DNA of 64,000 nt from Gaoshiqia sp050178015 (GCA_050178015.1 JBFXGM010000030.1:1-64000), one strand, 5' to 3'; numbered from the stretch's first letter, positions 33,773-43,639 are shown. Translations and numbers: made by a program. The notes: a model not told the origin generated them from the sequence alone.

Positions 33773-36700
33773 ATGAAAACACAACTTCTAAGACCAACCT
33801 CAAAGGTTTTTTCTGAATTCAGAAAACTATTGACCGTAACACTATTTCTCTTTTTGTTTACAACATTTGCAGTTCATGAGAGTTTTGGCCAGCTAACTAC
33901 GTCTACCGTAAAAGGCCAGGTAAAATCCAGCAGCGGCGAAACGCTTCCCGGTGCAACTGTAGTAATGGTACACATCCCAACCGGGGCCCTGTACGGAACA
34001 ACAACCAATTCATCAGGGGTTTACAACCTGGCAAACATGAACCCTGGCGGCCCCTACACATTAACCATTTCTTTTGTTGGCTACAACAAATTCGAAAAGA
34101 CCAATTTATTCCTGACTCTGGGACAAACCCTGCAACTCAATGCTGAGCTCGCCGAATCATCGGAAGAACTGAGCGAGGTGTTGGTTATTGCTGGTGTAAG
34201 CGGCGTTTTTGATGGAAACACTACCGGTTCAAAAACAACTGTTTCAAATGAGCAAATTGCCACGATCCCTTCTATTAGCCGTGGAATTAGCGACATGGCG
34301 CGTTTAACTCCCCAGGCAAAAATCAATAGCTACGGAGGGTTGGAAATTGCCGGACAAAACAGCAAATACAATTCTTTCACCATTGATGGAGCTGTGCAGA
34401 ATGATGTTTTTGGTCTGGCTTCAAGTGGAACTAACGGTGGACAAATCGGGATCAACCCAATGAGTATGGACATCATTGACCAAATCACGATTTCACTTTC
34501 GCCTTACGACGTTACCCAAAGCGGGTTTGCAGGTGCAGGGATCGATGCAGTTACTAAAAGTGGGACAAATACATTTAAAGGAACAGCTTATTACTACTTG
34601 CGCAATGAAAATTTAGCCGGTAAAACCCCGACGGACGATCCCGATGTAGAACGCAAAAAACTAAATCCATTTACATCAAATACATATGGTTTTACTTTAG
34701 GTGGCCCAATCATTAAGAACAAAGTGTTCTTTTTTGCCAATGCTGAAATTCAGCGTGATCAAACTCCAAAACCATTTGATTTTAACACATACACAGGTTC
34801 GGCAGAGAAAAGCAAAATTGATGCATTGTCATCAAAATTGAAAAATGATTATAACTATGATGCCGGAACATACGAAAACACAGAAGCTACCCTTGATGCC
34901 GAGAAAGTGTTTGCGAAAATTGACTGGAACATCAGCCAAAACCATAAATTTTCAATTCGTCACCAGTACTCAAATGGCGTGAGTATAAGCCCGAGTACTT
35001 CCAGCAAAACATCCATTTATTTTTCAAACTCAGGAATTGATTTTAAATCTACTACAAATTCTACTACAGCTGAATTGAAAAGTATTTTCGGTAATAAGTT
35101 CGCCAATAAATTGATGATTGGCTATACTCAGGTTAACGACAACCGTGACCCCATGGGGGACAAATTTCCATACGTTTATTTTAATACCGATAAAGTTTAT
35201 CTTGGAAGTGAGCAATATTCAACAGGTAACCTGTTAACTCAAAAAGTATTTACTTTCACGGATAATTTCAATATCTACGCTGACAAACACAACATCACCC
35301 TTGGCATGCACCATGAATATTACGACATGTACAACGTATTCATCCGTCAAAATTTTGGTGTATATAAGTATAATACCATCGATGAATTTCTGAATGGATC
35401 ACCAGCTGCACAATACGACAGAAGTTTCTCTAACCTTGATGAAACAACTGGCGACGACACCCAAGCTGCTGCCGCATTTAAATTCCTGCAGTTAGGATTT
35501 TATGCTCAGGATGAATTCCAGGTAAACAGTAATTTCAATTTAACCTATGGATTGAGGGTTGACGTCCCCATTTACACCACCGATCCGTTGACAAATGATG
35601 ACTTCAATAAGAATGTAATTCCATATCTTGAAAGTGAATATGGTGTTGATGTGATGGGGGCTAAAACAGGAAAAATGCCAAAATCAACTCTACTGTTTTC
35701 TCCACGTATTGGTTTTAACTGGGACATTAATGGCGATAAAACGCTCCAACTTCGCGGTGGTGTTGGTCTATTCACCAGTCGTATCCCATTTGTATGGCCA
35801 GGTGGTCAATACAACAACAATGGTTTGTCTGTTGGCGGCATGCGTGTAACTTCAGCCGGATCGACCGAACTTGATTTCAACCCGCAATGGGATGCCCAAC
35901 CTAAAGTTTCAGGAAAACCATCCGGGCAAATTGACCTTTTCTCATCTGATTTCAAAATGCCACAGGTTCTTCGTTCTAACCTTGCAGTAGATAGGAAATT
36001 GGGGAATGGTTATTATTTAACTGTTGATTTCACCTATACTAAAAATATCAACAACGTTACCTACCAAAACCTGTTTGTACATAATAGTGGTAAAATCCTT
36101 ACTGGCACAGGCGATAATCGTCCTATTTGGGAAAACGTAACTACCGATGTGAATAACAATAGCGGAGCAGAAGGAAGTTATACAGGTGCTTTCCTGGGTT
36201 CAAACACCAGCAAAGGATATAGCTACAACGCTATGACACAGGTGGACAAAACCTGGGATTTTGGTCTTTCCGCGTTAGTTGCCTATAATTATGGCGTTGC
36301 CAAATCAATGAATGACGGGGAATCATCACAAAACTCATCTCAATGGCGTGTTGTAAACGGCAATGGACGTAACAATCTGGATTTAGGATATTCTGTTTAT
36401 GACTTGGGACACAGAGTAATTGCCAGTGTTTCTTACAAAATTGACTACAGCAAATTTACCAACACTACTATTAGTTTGTTCTACAACGGTCAATCGGGAC
36501 AACGCTTTTCTATGGGATACAACAATGGCCCGTCTTCCAGTATGTATGGACCATCTAACGATAACGTAGATGGTTACGATCTCACCCTGATGTATGTACC
36601 CAAAAATCAAAGCGACATCAACCTTGTGGATGTTAATGATAATAATGGAAACGTAACCTACTCAATTGCACAACAATGGACAGACTTCAACAAGTTTATC

Positions 36701-37084
36701 GAAGACCATAAAGAACTGAGAGACAATCGTGGTAAAATAGTTGACCGTAATGGTTCACGTATGCCTTTCTCTAATATCTTAGATTTGAAAGTGATGCAGG
36801 AATTCAAATTCAACGTTTCGCCTGATCGTGAAAACAAAATACAGGTTGCTTTGGATATCTTCAACTTTACAAACATGCTGAACAAAGATTGGGGCCGTAT
36901 GTATTATTCACTGGGTGACTACGGCAATTATCAAGTGTTGCAGTTCCGCGGGTATAAAGCAGATGGTACAACACCAACTTACACATACTATAACAAAAAT
37001 GGGAACGATACCTGGGGAACTGATGATGCAGGCTTGCAAAGCTCAAGATGGCAAGCTCAAATCAGTCTCCGATACATTTTCTAA
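33773..37084 (+). CDS. Oar-like TonB-dependent outer-membrane protein
   Basis: A 1103-residue protein. The signal peptide is near residues 20-40 (LTVTLFLFLFTTFAVHESFG). A carboxypeptidase-regulatory domain follows (STVKGQVKSSSGETLPGATV, SGVYNLANMNPGGPYTLTIS), then an Oar-type plug (NEQIATIPSISRGISDMARL, NSKYNSFTIDGAVQNDVFGL, TQSGFAGAGIDAVTKSGTNT, FKGTAYYYLRNENLAGKTP) and a long barrel ending SRWQAQISLRYIF. It has neither an STN domain nor a SusD partner, so it is not a PUL transporter. Oar-like proteins are linked to surface protein or peptide handling in some species; the substrate is unknown here. It is transcribed alone and ends with a terminator. Confidence 0.92.
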   Translation: MKTQLLRPTSKVFSEFRKLLTVTLFLFLFTTFAVHESFGQLTTSTVKGQVKSSSGETLPGATVVMVHIPTGALYGTTTNSSGVYNLANMNPGGPYTLTISFVGYNKFEKTNLFLTLGQTLQLNAELAESSEELSEVLVIAGVSGVFDGNTTGSKTTVSNEQIATIPSISRGISDMARLTPQAKINSYGGLEIAGQNSKYNSFTIDGAVQNDVFGLASSGTNGGQIGINPMSMDIIDQITISLSPYDVTQSGFAGAGIDAVTKSGTNTFKGTAYYYLRNENLAGKTPTDDPDVERKKLNPFTSNTYGFTLGGPIIKNKVFFFANAEIQRDQTPKPFDFNTYTGSAEKSKIDALSSKLKNDYNYDAGTYENTEATLDAEKVFAKIDWNISQNHKFSIRHQYSNGVSISPSTSSKTSIYFSNSGIDFKSTTNSTTAELKSIFGNKFANKLMIGYTQVNDNRDPMGDKFPYVYFNTDKVYLGSEQYSTGNLLTQKVFTFTDNFNIYADKHNITLGMHHEYYDMYNVFIRQNFGVYKYNTIDEFLNGSPAAQYDRSFSNLDETTGDDTQAAAAFKFLQLGFYAQDEFQVNSNFNLTYGLRVDVPIYTTDPLTNDDFNKNVIPYLESEYGVDVMGAKTGKMPKSTLLFSPRIGFNWDINGDKTLQLRGGVGLFTSRIPFVWPGGQYNNNGLSVGGMRVTSAGSTELDFNPQWDAQPKVSGKPSGQIDLFSSDFKMPQVLRSNLAVDRKLGNGYYLTVDFTYTKNINNVTYQNLFVHNSGKILTGTGDNRPIWENVTTDVNNNSGAEGSYTGAFLGSNTSKGYSYNAMTQVDKTWDFGLSALVAYNYGVAKSMNDGESSQNSSQWRVVNGNGRNNLDLGYSVYDLGHRVIASVSYKIDYSKFTNTTISLFYNGQSGQRFSMGYNNGPSSSMYGPSNDNVDGYDLTLMYVPKNQSDINLVDVNDNNGNVTYSIAQQWTDFNKFIEDHKELRDNRGKIVDRNGSRMPFSNILDLKVMQEFKFNVSPDRENKIQVALDIFNFTNMLNKDWGRMYYSLGDYGNYQVLQFRGYKADGTTPTYTYYNKNGNDTWGTDDAGLQSSRWQAQISLRYIF

Positions 37085-37128
37085 TAAAATATATTTCACG
37101 GGTAAATCCTGAATTACATTTTGATTTA

Positions 37129-37167
37129 AACTGCTCCTCTGATTATAACTGAGGGGCAGTTTTTTTA
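37129..37167 (+). terminator. Terminator after the Oar-like gene
   Basis: AACTGCTCCTC (37129-37139) and GAGGGGCAGTT (37151-37161) form an 11-bp stem with one wobble pair, followed by a run of T. Confidence 0.85.
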
Positions 37168-37307
37168 TACCGCAAAAACAACAATAATTATACAGAATAT
37201 CACACACAATCAATCCATTTAAAAATCATCCGGATAACCTGCATTCATGCCCAACCGATTTTCTTTTTTTCTCTTGCTTTTAAAAATTCTTTTTTAGATT
37301 TTTGCAT

Positions 37308-37327
37308 ACCAACCAGTACCAACCAGT
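37308..37327 (+). promoter_or_regulatory. 10-bp tandem repeat, candidate operator of the GH2 gene
   Basis: ACCAACCAGT occurs twice in direct tandem at 37308-37327, one helical turn apart, 30 bases before the GH2 start. The second copy also forms an imperfect dyad with the downstream CGGTGGTA. This looks like a binding site for a sugar-responsive regulator. Confidence 0.4.
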
Positions 37328-37356
37328 ACGGTGGTAATCTAAAACTAATCAACACA

Positions 37357-40300
37357 ATGAAAAGAATCAATTGGTATCCAATTTCGATTGTACTGCTGCT
37401 TTTAACAGCCGTTGCCTGTACCAGCAAGTACACAGATGTTCCGTTTGAGGAACCGGTCCCCAAGCCTTGGGAAGACCCCACGATCAATCAAATCAACAAA
37501 GAAGCGCCACGGGCATCGTTTGTTCCATTTGCCTCAACGGAGCAGGCCCTGCTTGATGATAGTTGGTCGTCCCCCTTCATCCAATCGCTTAACGGAACAT
37601 GGAAATTTCACCTGTCCCAAAACCTCGACGAACGCCCGTTCTGGTTTTTCAAAAACGATTACAACACGAAAGATTGGAGCGACATTGAAGTTCCATCGAA
37701 TTGGGAAGCAGTTGGTTACGACTATCCGATTTACACCAACGTGAAATACCCGCACGCGAAAACGCCACCATTGATCCAGAAAAACTACAATCCGGTGGGG
37801 TCGTACAAACGCATATTCACCTTACCCTCTGACTGGAAAGGAAAAGAAATATATCTTCATGTTGGCGCTGCCAGCTCGAACCTGAATGTTTGGGTAAACG
37901 AACAATTTGTTGGATACAGCGAAGACAGCAAAACCCCGGCCGAGTTTAATGTTTCGCCCTACCTGAAAGGCGGCAAAAACACCATCGCCATTGAAATTCA
38001 CCGCTGGTGCGACGCCAGTTACCTCGAAGATCAGGACTTCTGGCGGTTGAGCGGTATTACCCGCGACATTTACCTGATGGCCCGCGAAAAACAACACATC
38101 CGCGACTTCCGGGTTGTTGCAGGGTTGGATGAAAATTACGAAAACGGCACGTTCAGCCTCAACGCCGAAGTGGTCAACCCGCAGGATGAAGCAGCGAAAG
38201 TGAGCCTGGAAGCGGAATTGTTCGACGGTAGCACCAGCCTGAAGAAATACAGCAAAGAAATTGAATTAGCTGATAAAAAGGCGATGATCTCTTTCGAAGA
38301 TATCATCGCAGGTATCGAACCCTGGTCGGCCGAAAAACCGAAACTTTACCAACTGTTGCTGTCCCTGAAAAACGGTTCGGGCGAAGTAATGGAAATCATT
38401 CGTCAGGATGTAGGCTTCCGCACCGTTGAAATCAAAAACAAGCAGCTGATGGTGAACGGCAAGCCCATCTACGTAAAAGGTGTGAACCTGCACGAACACA
38501 ACGATATCACCGGCCATGTCCAGGATGAAGAAACCATGCTGAAAGACATCCTGCTGATGAAGACGCACAACATCAACACCGTGCGCACCTCGCATTACCC
38601 GCAGCCCGAAATGTGGTACAAACTATGCAACCGGTATGGCCTTTACGTCATCGACGAAGCCAACATCGAATCGCACGGCATGGGTTACGGCCCCGAATCG
38701 CTGGCCAAAGACCCGCTGTGGGGCGATGCACACATGTACCGCACCGTAAACATGTTCGAACGCGATAAAAACCAACCTTCCATCATCACCTGGTCGCTGG
38801 GCAACGAAGCCGGGAATGGCGTGAACTTCGAAGCCACCTATCAATATCTGAAAGACGTGGACAGTACCCGTCCGGTACAGTACGAACAAGCACACGGCGG
38901 CGCAAACACCGACATCAACTGTCCGATGTATGCCACCATAGAACACATGGAACGGTATGCCAAAAACGATCCACAAAAACCAATGATCCAGTGCGAATAT
39001 GCCCATGCCATGGGTAACAGTGTCGGGAACCTGCAGGACTACTGGGACTTGATTGAAGGTTACGACGTGCTGCAAGGCGGCTGCATTTGGGACTGGGTTG
39101 ACCAGGGGCTGCTGACCACCAACGAAGCCGGAGAAGAATTCTGGGCGTACGGCGGCGATTTTGGCCCCGACACAGTCGCATCCGATGGCAACTTCTGCCT
39201 CAACGGGCTGGTCGATCCGGATCGCGGCATCAAGCCACACCTGCTGGAAGTGAAGAAAGTATATCAAAACATTGGCTTCAAACCAGTGAACCTGAAAAAA
39301 GGTGAAGTGGAAATCAGCAACAAATATGCTTTCACTAATTTATCCGATTTTGCCATCAGCTGGAGTATCACTGCCGACGGATCTGTTTTGAAAGAAGGGA
39401 AACTGGACAATTTTGAATTACAGCCGGGCGAAAGCAGCCGGGTAACGCTGGACTACACCATTGACCCGCAGCCGGGGACCGAGTATTTCCTGAACTTTTC
39501 GGCCAAAACAAAAACCGAAAGCGGATTGGTACCGGCAGGTTACGAACTGGCAGCCGAACAAATGCAACTGCCCGAGTATAAGTCAGCTGTTAAAATTAGC
39601 ACCGCTCAACTTCCGGCGCTTCAAACCGAAGAAACCGATGACAACATCCAGGTAACAGGTGACGGTTTTGCATTGGTTTTCGACAAAAAGGCCGGCGTAT
39701 TGGCCAGCTTCAAAACCGGCGAAACCGAGCTGCTGCTGGAAGGACCGGAACCAAATTTCTGGCGTGCCCCAATCGATAACGATTACGGCAACGACCTGCA
39801 CAAGCGCAGCCGCGTATGGCGCAAAGCCGGGGAACAACGCCGCGTAAATTCAGTCAAACTCACAGCGGCAGACAACAAGGCAACCATCAGTTTCAGTTTT
39901 GATTTAAATGATGAGGCCGGTGAAAAAATTGCTGACTACAACTCAACTTACACTGTATTTGGCAGTGGCGATGTACAAGTAGCCAACAGCTTCAACATGG
40001 CGAAAAATGATTTGCCCGAAATCCCACTGATGGGCATGAACCTGGTAATGCCTCGCCAGTTCGACCAAATGAGCTGGCTGGGCCGCGGACCTCACGAATC
40101 GTATTCGGACAGAAAAACCGGTGCGTTTGTCGGGAAATTCAGCGGTTCCGTTGCCGACCAATATTGGGCCTATGTACGTCCGCAAGAAAACGGTAACAAA
40201 ACGGATGTCCGCTGGATGACCATTACCAACGAAATCGGCGCCGGCTTGCTGGTGGTTGGCGAACCGCTGCTCGAAGTCAGCGCACATCATAATATCATGG

Positions 40301-40569
40301 AAGATTTTGAATCGCCCGAACGTACCGACGGCCGCCACATCGACGGCGTAAAACCGGTACATCGGCACATTAACGATGTAAAACCACGCGACCTGACCTC
40401 GGTCAACATCAACTACAAACAAATGGGCGTTGGTGGCGATAACAGCTGGGGAGCCTGGACACACGACCAGTACCGCCTCACCGGCAAGCAATACAGCTAC
40501 TCGTTCCGGATGAAGGCTATTACCGCTGAAGACGATCCTATTCAACTGGCAAAACAACTACTTTATTAA
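37357..40569 (+). CDS. GH2 beta-galactosidase, lipoprotein
   Basis: A 1070-residue enzyme of LacZ architecture with a type II signal (VLLLLTAVACTSKYTD). The sugar-binding domain contains FHLSQNLDERPFWFFKN and IEVPSNWEAVGYDYPIYTNV. The TIM barrel has RTSHYPQPEMWYKLCNRYGL, the acid/base site WSLGNEAGNGVNF with Glu484 and the nucleophile site MIQCEYAHAMGNSVGNLQDY with Glu547. The C-terminal beta-gal small-chain domain has FWRAPIDNDYGNDLHKRSR and WLGRGPHESYSDRKTGAFVG. It should remove beta-galactose from periplasmic oligosaccharides. It stands alone with a tandem operator-like repeat upstream and a strong terminator after it. Confidence 0.96.
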   Translation: MKRINWYPISIVLLLLTAVACTSKYTDVPFEEPVPKPWEDPTINQINKEAPRASFVPFASTEQALLDDSWSSPFIQSLNGTWKFHLSQNLDERPFWFFKNDYNTKDWSDIEVPSNWEAVGYDYPIYTNVKYPHAKTPPLIQKNYNPVGSYKRIFTLPSDWKGKEIYLHVGAASSNLNVWVNEQFVGYSEDSKTPAEFNVSPYLKGGKNTIAIEIHRWCDASYLEDQDFWRLSGITRDIYLMAREKQHIRDFRVVAGLDENYENGTFSLNAEVVNPQDEAAKVSLEAELFDGSTSLKKYSKEIELADKKAMISFEDIIAGIEPWSAEKPKLYQLLLSLKNGSGEVMEIIRQDVGFRTVEIKNKQLMVNGKPIYVKGVNLHEHNDITGHVQDEETMLKDILLMKTHNINTVRTSHYPQPEMWYKLCNRYGLYVIDEANIESHGMGYGPESLAKDPLWGDAHMYRTVNMFERDKNQPSIITWSLGNEAGNGVNFEATYQYLKDVDSTRPVQYEQAHGGANTDINCPMYATIEHMERYAKNDPQKPMIQCEYAHAMGNSVGNLQDYWDLIEGYDVLQGGCIWDWVDQGLLTTNEAGEEFWAYGGDFGPDTVASDGNFCLNGLVDPDRGIKPHLLEVKKVYQNIGFKPVNLKKGEVEISNKYAFTNLSDFAISWSITADGSVLKEGKLDNFELQPGESSRVTLDYTIDPQPGTEYFLNFSAKTKTESGLVPAGYELAAEQMQLPEYKSAVKISTAQLPALQTEETDDNIQVTGDGFALVFDKKAGVLASFKTGETELLLEGPEPNFWRAPIDNDYGNDLHKRSRVWRKAGEQRRVNSVKLTAADNKATISFSFDLNDEAGEKIADYNSTYTVFGSGDVQVANSFNMAKNDLPEIPLMGMNLVMPRQFDQMSWLGRGPHESYSDRKTGAFVGKFSGSVADQYWAYVRPQENGNKTDVRWMTITNEIGAGLLVVGEPLLEVSAHHNIMEDFESPERTDGRHIDGVKPVHRHINDVKPRDLTSVNINYKQMGVGGDNSWGAWTHDQYRLTGKQYSYSFRMKAITAEDDPIQLAKQLLY

Positions 40570-40584
40570 TACTAACTCACTCTC

Positions 40585-40618
40585 AAGGCCCCGGCAGAGC
40601 AATTTGCCGGGGCTTTTT
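40585..40618 (+). terminator. Terminator after the GH2 gene
   Basis: GCCCCGGCA (40588-40596) and TGCCGGGGC (40605-40613) form a perfect 9-bp GC-rich stem with an 8-base loop and a T-run. Confidence 0.9.
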
Positions 40619-40699
40619 CATACCTGGCAGCCAGCCATCTCTTCCCCCTAAAAAGAAAAAACATTTCAGACAACCGCGTGTTTTTTTAAATGGAATTCG

Positions 40700-40707
40700 T
40701 AATTTTG
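40700..40707 (+). promoter_or_regulatory. -7 box for nadA
   Basis: TAATTTTG is an exact match and lies inside the frame that opens at ATG 40690, so that ATG is upstream of transcription start. The true start is ATG 40741. Confidence 0.6.
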
Positions 40708-40740
40708 CGGCCTGATTTTTCGGGAATAAAACAGAGTAAG

Positions 40741-41733
40741 ATGGAAAAAGAACAAATCCAAGTGATGTTGGAAAAAGACGGGTACATTACCGAAACGATT
40801 GACCCAACCGTGAAGCTGACCGAAGAAATTATCCGCTTAAAAAAGGAAAAAAACGCCGTCATTTTAAGCCATTATTACGTTGACGCTGATTTGCAGGACA
40901 TTGCTGATTTTGTTGGCGACAGCCTTCAACTTGCACAAGCAGCAGCCAAAACAGAGGCCGATTTGATTGTTTTTGTGGGTGTGCATTTTATGGCTGAAAC
41001 GGCCAAAATCATCAACCCATCCAAAAAGGTCATTCTCCCCGATCTGAAAGCCGGTTGCTCGCTGGCCGAATCGGCCCCTATTGAAAAGTTCCGCGCGTTT
41101 AAAGCTCAATATCCCGACCATAAGGTCATCTCGTACATCAACTGCACCGCCGACCTGAAAACCGTGACAGACGTGGTGTGTACTTCTTCCAATGCCGTAA
41201 AAGTGGTTGAAAGCTTCCCTAAAGACCAAAAGCTGATTTTTGCGCCAGATAAAAACCTGGGTAACTACCTCAACAGCCTCACCGGCCGCGATATGGTACT
41301 GTGGGATGGCGCCTGCATGGTTCACGAGCAGTATTCGGTTGAAAAGATCATCAACCTGATGGACGAAAACCCGGATGCCGAGTTCATTGCCCATCCCGAA
41401 TGCGAACGCCCCGTGCTGCTGTTGGCCAAACACATTGGCTCTACCTCATCGTTGCTCAACTACGTACAGGAAAGCCCGGCCCAAAAGTTTATCGTGGCCA
41501 CCGAAAGCGGCATTTTGCACCAGATGAAAAAAGCTTGCCCCGACAAAGTATTCATCCCCGCGCCGGCCAACGATTCAACCTGTGCCTGCAACGATTGCTC
41601 GTACATGAAACTGAACAACCTGCAAAAGCTTTACATTTGCATGAAACACGAACTTCCTGAAGTTCAATTACCGGAGGAAGTGATTGAATTGGCAAAAAAG
41701 CCGATTCTCCGGATGATGGAAATTTCAAAATAA
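40741..41733 (+). CDS. nadA: Quinolinate synthase
   Basis: A 330-residue enzyme from ATG 40741 (MEKEQIQVMLEKDGYITE). It condenses iminoaspartate and dihydroxyacetone phosphate to quinolinate in NAD synthesis and holds a [4Fe-4S] cluster. Features are VILSHYYVDADLQDIADFVG, VGVHFMAETAKI, KAGCSLAESAP with Cys106, WDGACMVHEQYS with Cys192 and the CACNDC motif at residues 281-286; Cys106, Cys192 and Cys286 are the likely iron ligands. The upstream in-frame ATG at 40690 is before the promoter box. No nadB or nadC gene is visible nearby, so it is a lone pathway gene. Confidence 0.96.
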   Translation: MEKEQIQVMLEKDGYITETIDPTVKLTEEIIRLKKEKNAVILSHYYVDADLQDIADFVGDSLQLAQAAAKTEADLIVFVGVHFMAETAKIINPSKKVILPDLKAGCSLAESAPIEKFRAFKAQYPDHKVISYINCTADLKTVTDVVCTSSNAVKVVESFPKDQKLIFAPDKNLGNYLNSLTGRDMVLWDGACMVHEQYSVEKIINLMDENPDAEFIAHPECERPVLLLAKHIGSTSSLLNYVQESPAQKFIVATESGILHQMKKACPDKVFIPAPANDSTCACNDCSYMKLNNLQKLYICMKHELPEVQLPEEVIELAKKPILRMMEISK

Positions 41734-41882
41734 GTTTTTCAGATCGGAAATCAACGTTCACCTATAAACAAGAAGTCCGGCTACGGGCTCTTTTTCTAAA
41801 AAATCTTTTAAAATAAGGGTTTTGAACAGCTATTTGTTAATTAGTTTTATGCGAATAGCCCGAAACCGGTTTTACGATTTTG

Positions 41883-41890
41883 TATCTTCG
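41883..41890 (+). promoter_or_regulatory. Candidate -7 box for the 242-residue protein gene
   Basis: TATCTTCG differs from TAnnTTTG at one position and lies 24 bases before the ATG at 41914. Confidence 0.35.
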
Positions 41891-41913
41891 TATTAATCGT
41901 AAAACTTATTTTT

Positions 41914-42642
41914 ATGCCGTACCGAAGGTTGCCCAATACAGATCAGGCCAGAATGAGGGCCATCGAAACTGCTCTGGAAAAGGGGAAGAGGATCGCCATG
42001 AAAGAACTGGCCTTTAGCTTACAAAGCCTCGAGAAAATGCAATTTTTGTATCCCCGTCTGACGGCTGCTATCCGCCAATTAAATGCCGCCAAGCAAAACC
42101 AGTTCGATAAGTCACGGGAATACGGAGAAACCTTCAAAAGAGCAAAACTATACATCAGCCACTTTATTCAGGTGATGACCTTCGCCATCATCCGCGAAGA
42201 AATAAAACCCGAAGCACGTGCATTTTACGGTTTGGAAGTTAATTCGCAAAAAATTCCAACCATCAACCTGGAAAAAGACGTGCTGGAATGGGGCGAAAAA
42301 ATAATTTCGGGCGAACAAAAACGGTGCATGCATGGGGGCAGCCCAATTTACAGCCCGTCCATCGCCCTGGTTAAAGTCCACTACGAATCTTTTATTGACG
42401 CTTATCGCCACCAGATGATGCTCCAGAATATCACCAATCGTGCATCGGAACAAATCACTCAGGTTCGCGAAGAAGCCGACCAGCTAATCCAGCAAGTTTG
42501 GAATGAAATTGAGTCCAGGTACAGCAACCTCCCCGACGAACTAAAACGTGAAAAGGCAACCGATTACGGCGTAACTTATTTCTATCGGCCAGCCGAGTTA
42601 AAAAAGATGGAAGCCGACAAACTGCAAACCAACCTCTTTTAG
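41914..42642 (+). CDS. Conserved hypothetical protein
   Basis: A 242-residue soluble protein of unknown function. It starts MPYRRLPNTDQARMRAIETA and is mainly helical and charged (ALEKGKRIAMKELAFSLQSL, FKRAKLYISHFIQVMTFAII), with a middle part IINGEQ-like EKIISGEQKRCMHGGSPIYS that contains one Cys and one His. A coiled-coil-like C-terminal helix follows (TQVREEADQLIQQVWNEIES). There is no signal peptide and no recognised enzyme motif. It is a single gene, convergent with the CPBP protease gene 22 bases away. The name of the family is not known to me. Confidence 0.8.
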   Translation: MPYRRLPNTDQARMRAIETALEKGKRIAMKELAFSLQSLEKMQFLYPRLTAAIRQLNAAKQNQFDKSREYGETFKRAKLYISHFIQVMTFAIIREEIKPEARAFYGLEVNSQKIPTINLEKDVLEWGEKIISGEQKRCMHGGSPIYSPSIALVKVHYESFIDAYRHQMMLQNITNRASEQITQVREEADQLIQQVWNEIESRYSNLPDELKREKATDYGVTYFYRPAELKKMEADKLQTNLF

Positions 42643-42663
42643 AAAGCAATCCGAAAAGAATGG

Positions 42664-43611
42664 TCATTCGTTGACGACCAATTCATGTAACGGCCCGTTT
42701 TTTTTCATGGCACGTATCAGTATATAAGTCAACCACAAGCTAATCGCAGCCAAAGGCCACAGGTAGATAAAACTATCGCCAAATTCGAAATTAAAAATCC
42801 GCTCCACCTGTTCGTTGCCGCGGCTGGCAGCATGCAACGACAAAACGCCCAGCGCATTGTTCACAAAATGGCATAAAACCGGTAGCCACAACGAGCCACT
42901 GTAAACCAGGATATAGCCAAACAAGGCACCAAGTAACAAACGAGGTACAAAACCAAAAAACTGCATGTGCAGTGCGCTGAACAAAAAAGATGAAATCCAG
43001 ATTCCCCAATGATAATTTCGGGTGATTTTGGTGAAGATTTTTTGAATGACCCCGCGGAACAGAAACTCCTCGCCAACGGCGGGAATCACCGCAATCATAA
43101 ACAAATTGAAAAGCAATCCGCCGGTGGTCTCCACGCGGATAAACTTGTCTATCAGCTGTTCGGCCTGAGTTTCCATGGTGCGCATCCATTCTTCCATACC
43201 CGATAAAAAGCCGGGTAAACTCATGTCGCTGTTCCATTTTCCAACCATGGTAACAAATGGTCCAAAAGCCAGCAAAGACAATACTGCCAACCCGACTACC
43301 CGTTTACTCACCTTCGTATTCAACCGGAGATATCGGGCAAGGTTTCCGTCGAACAGCCAGGCCACAACCAATGGCGGCAGCACAAACAAGCCGACCGACT
43401 GCACCACCTGAAAATATTTCAGGATCATGATGGTTCCCGGGTCATCCCAATTGCCGCCGGATAAGCTGGCCAGCATTTCATTCAACCCGATAACCGGAAT
43501 AGCTGCAACAATAGCCAGCAGAAACAAAACCAGAAAACTCACCAGGATTACAAAAGCAGTCATGATTAGTTGCGACCAGGGATTCATCCCCCGAAAAGCA
43601 GTAAACGCCAT
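42664..43611 (-). CDS. CPBP family intramembrane metalloprotease
   Basis: A 315-residue membrane protein when begun at ATG 43611 (MAFTAFRGMNPWSQLIMTAF); a longer frame opens at 43716 but lies upstream of a minus-strand promoter box at 43632, so the short start is chosen. Seven or eight hydrophobic helices are seen. The CPBP (Abi/CAAX) motifs are EEFLFRGVIQKIF, HMQFFGFVPRLLLGALFGYI and CHFVNNALGVL, with the Glu-Glu, His and His/Asn active-site residues in place. Function in Bacteroidota is usually not known; substrates may be membrane peptides or regulators. It is divergent from dusB. Confidence 0.9.
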   Translation of the reverse strand: MAFTAFRGMNPWSQLIMTAFVILVSFLVLFLLAIVAAIPVIGLNEMLASLSGGNWDDPGTIMILKYFQVVQSVGLFVLPPLVVAWLFDGNLARYLRLNTKVSKRVVGLAVLSLLAFGPFVTMVGKWNSDMSLPGFLSGMEEWMRTMETQAEQLIDKFIRVETTGGLLFNLFMIAVIPAVGEEFLFRGVIQKIFTKITRNYHWGIWISSFLFSALHMQFFGFVPRLLLGALFGYILVYSGSLWLPVLCHFVNNALGVLSLHAASRGNEQVERIFNFEFGDSFIYLWPLAAISLWLTYILIRAMKKNGPLHELVVNE

Positions 43612-43631
43612 GTCATTCAATTTTGAAAATC

Positions 43632-43639
43632 CAAATATA
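43632..43639 (-). promoter_or_regulatory. -7 box for the CPBP protease gene
   Basis: CAAATATA reads TATATTTG on the minus strand, an exact match 21 bases before the start at 43611. It supports the short start. Confidence 0.6.

Noticed and set aside
38623..39267. A 214-codon minus-strand frame inside GH2
   Set aside because: It overlaps the GH2 catalytic barrel and shows no recognisable protein.
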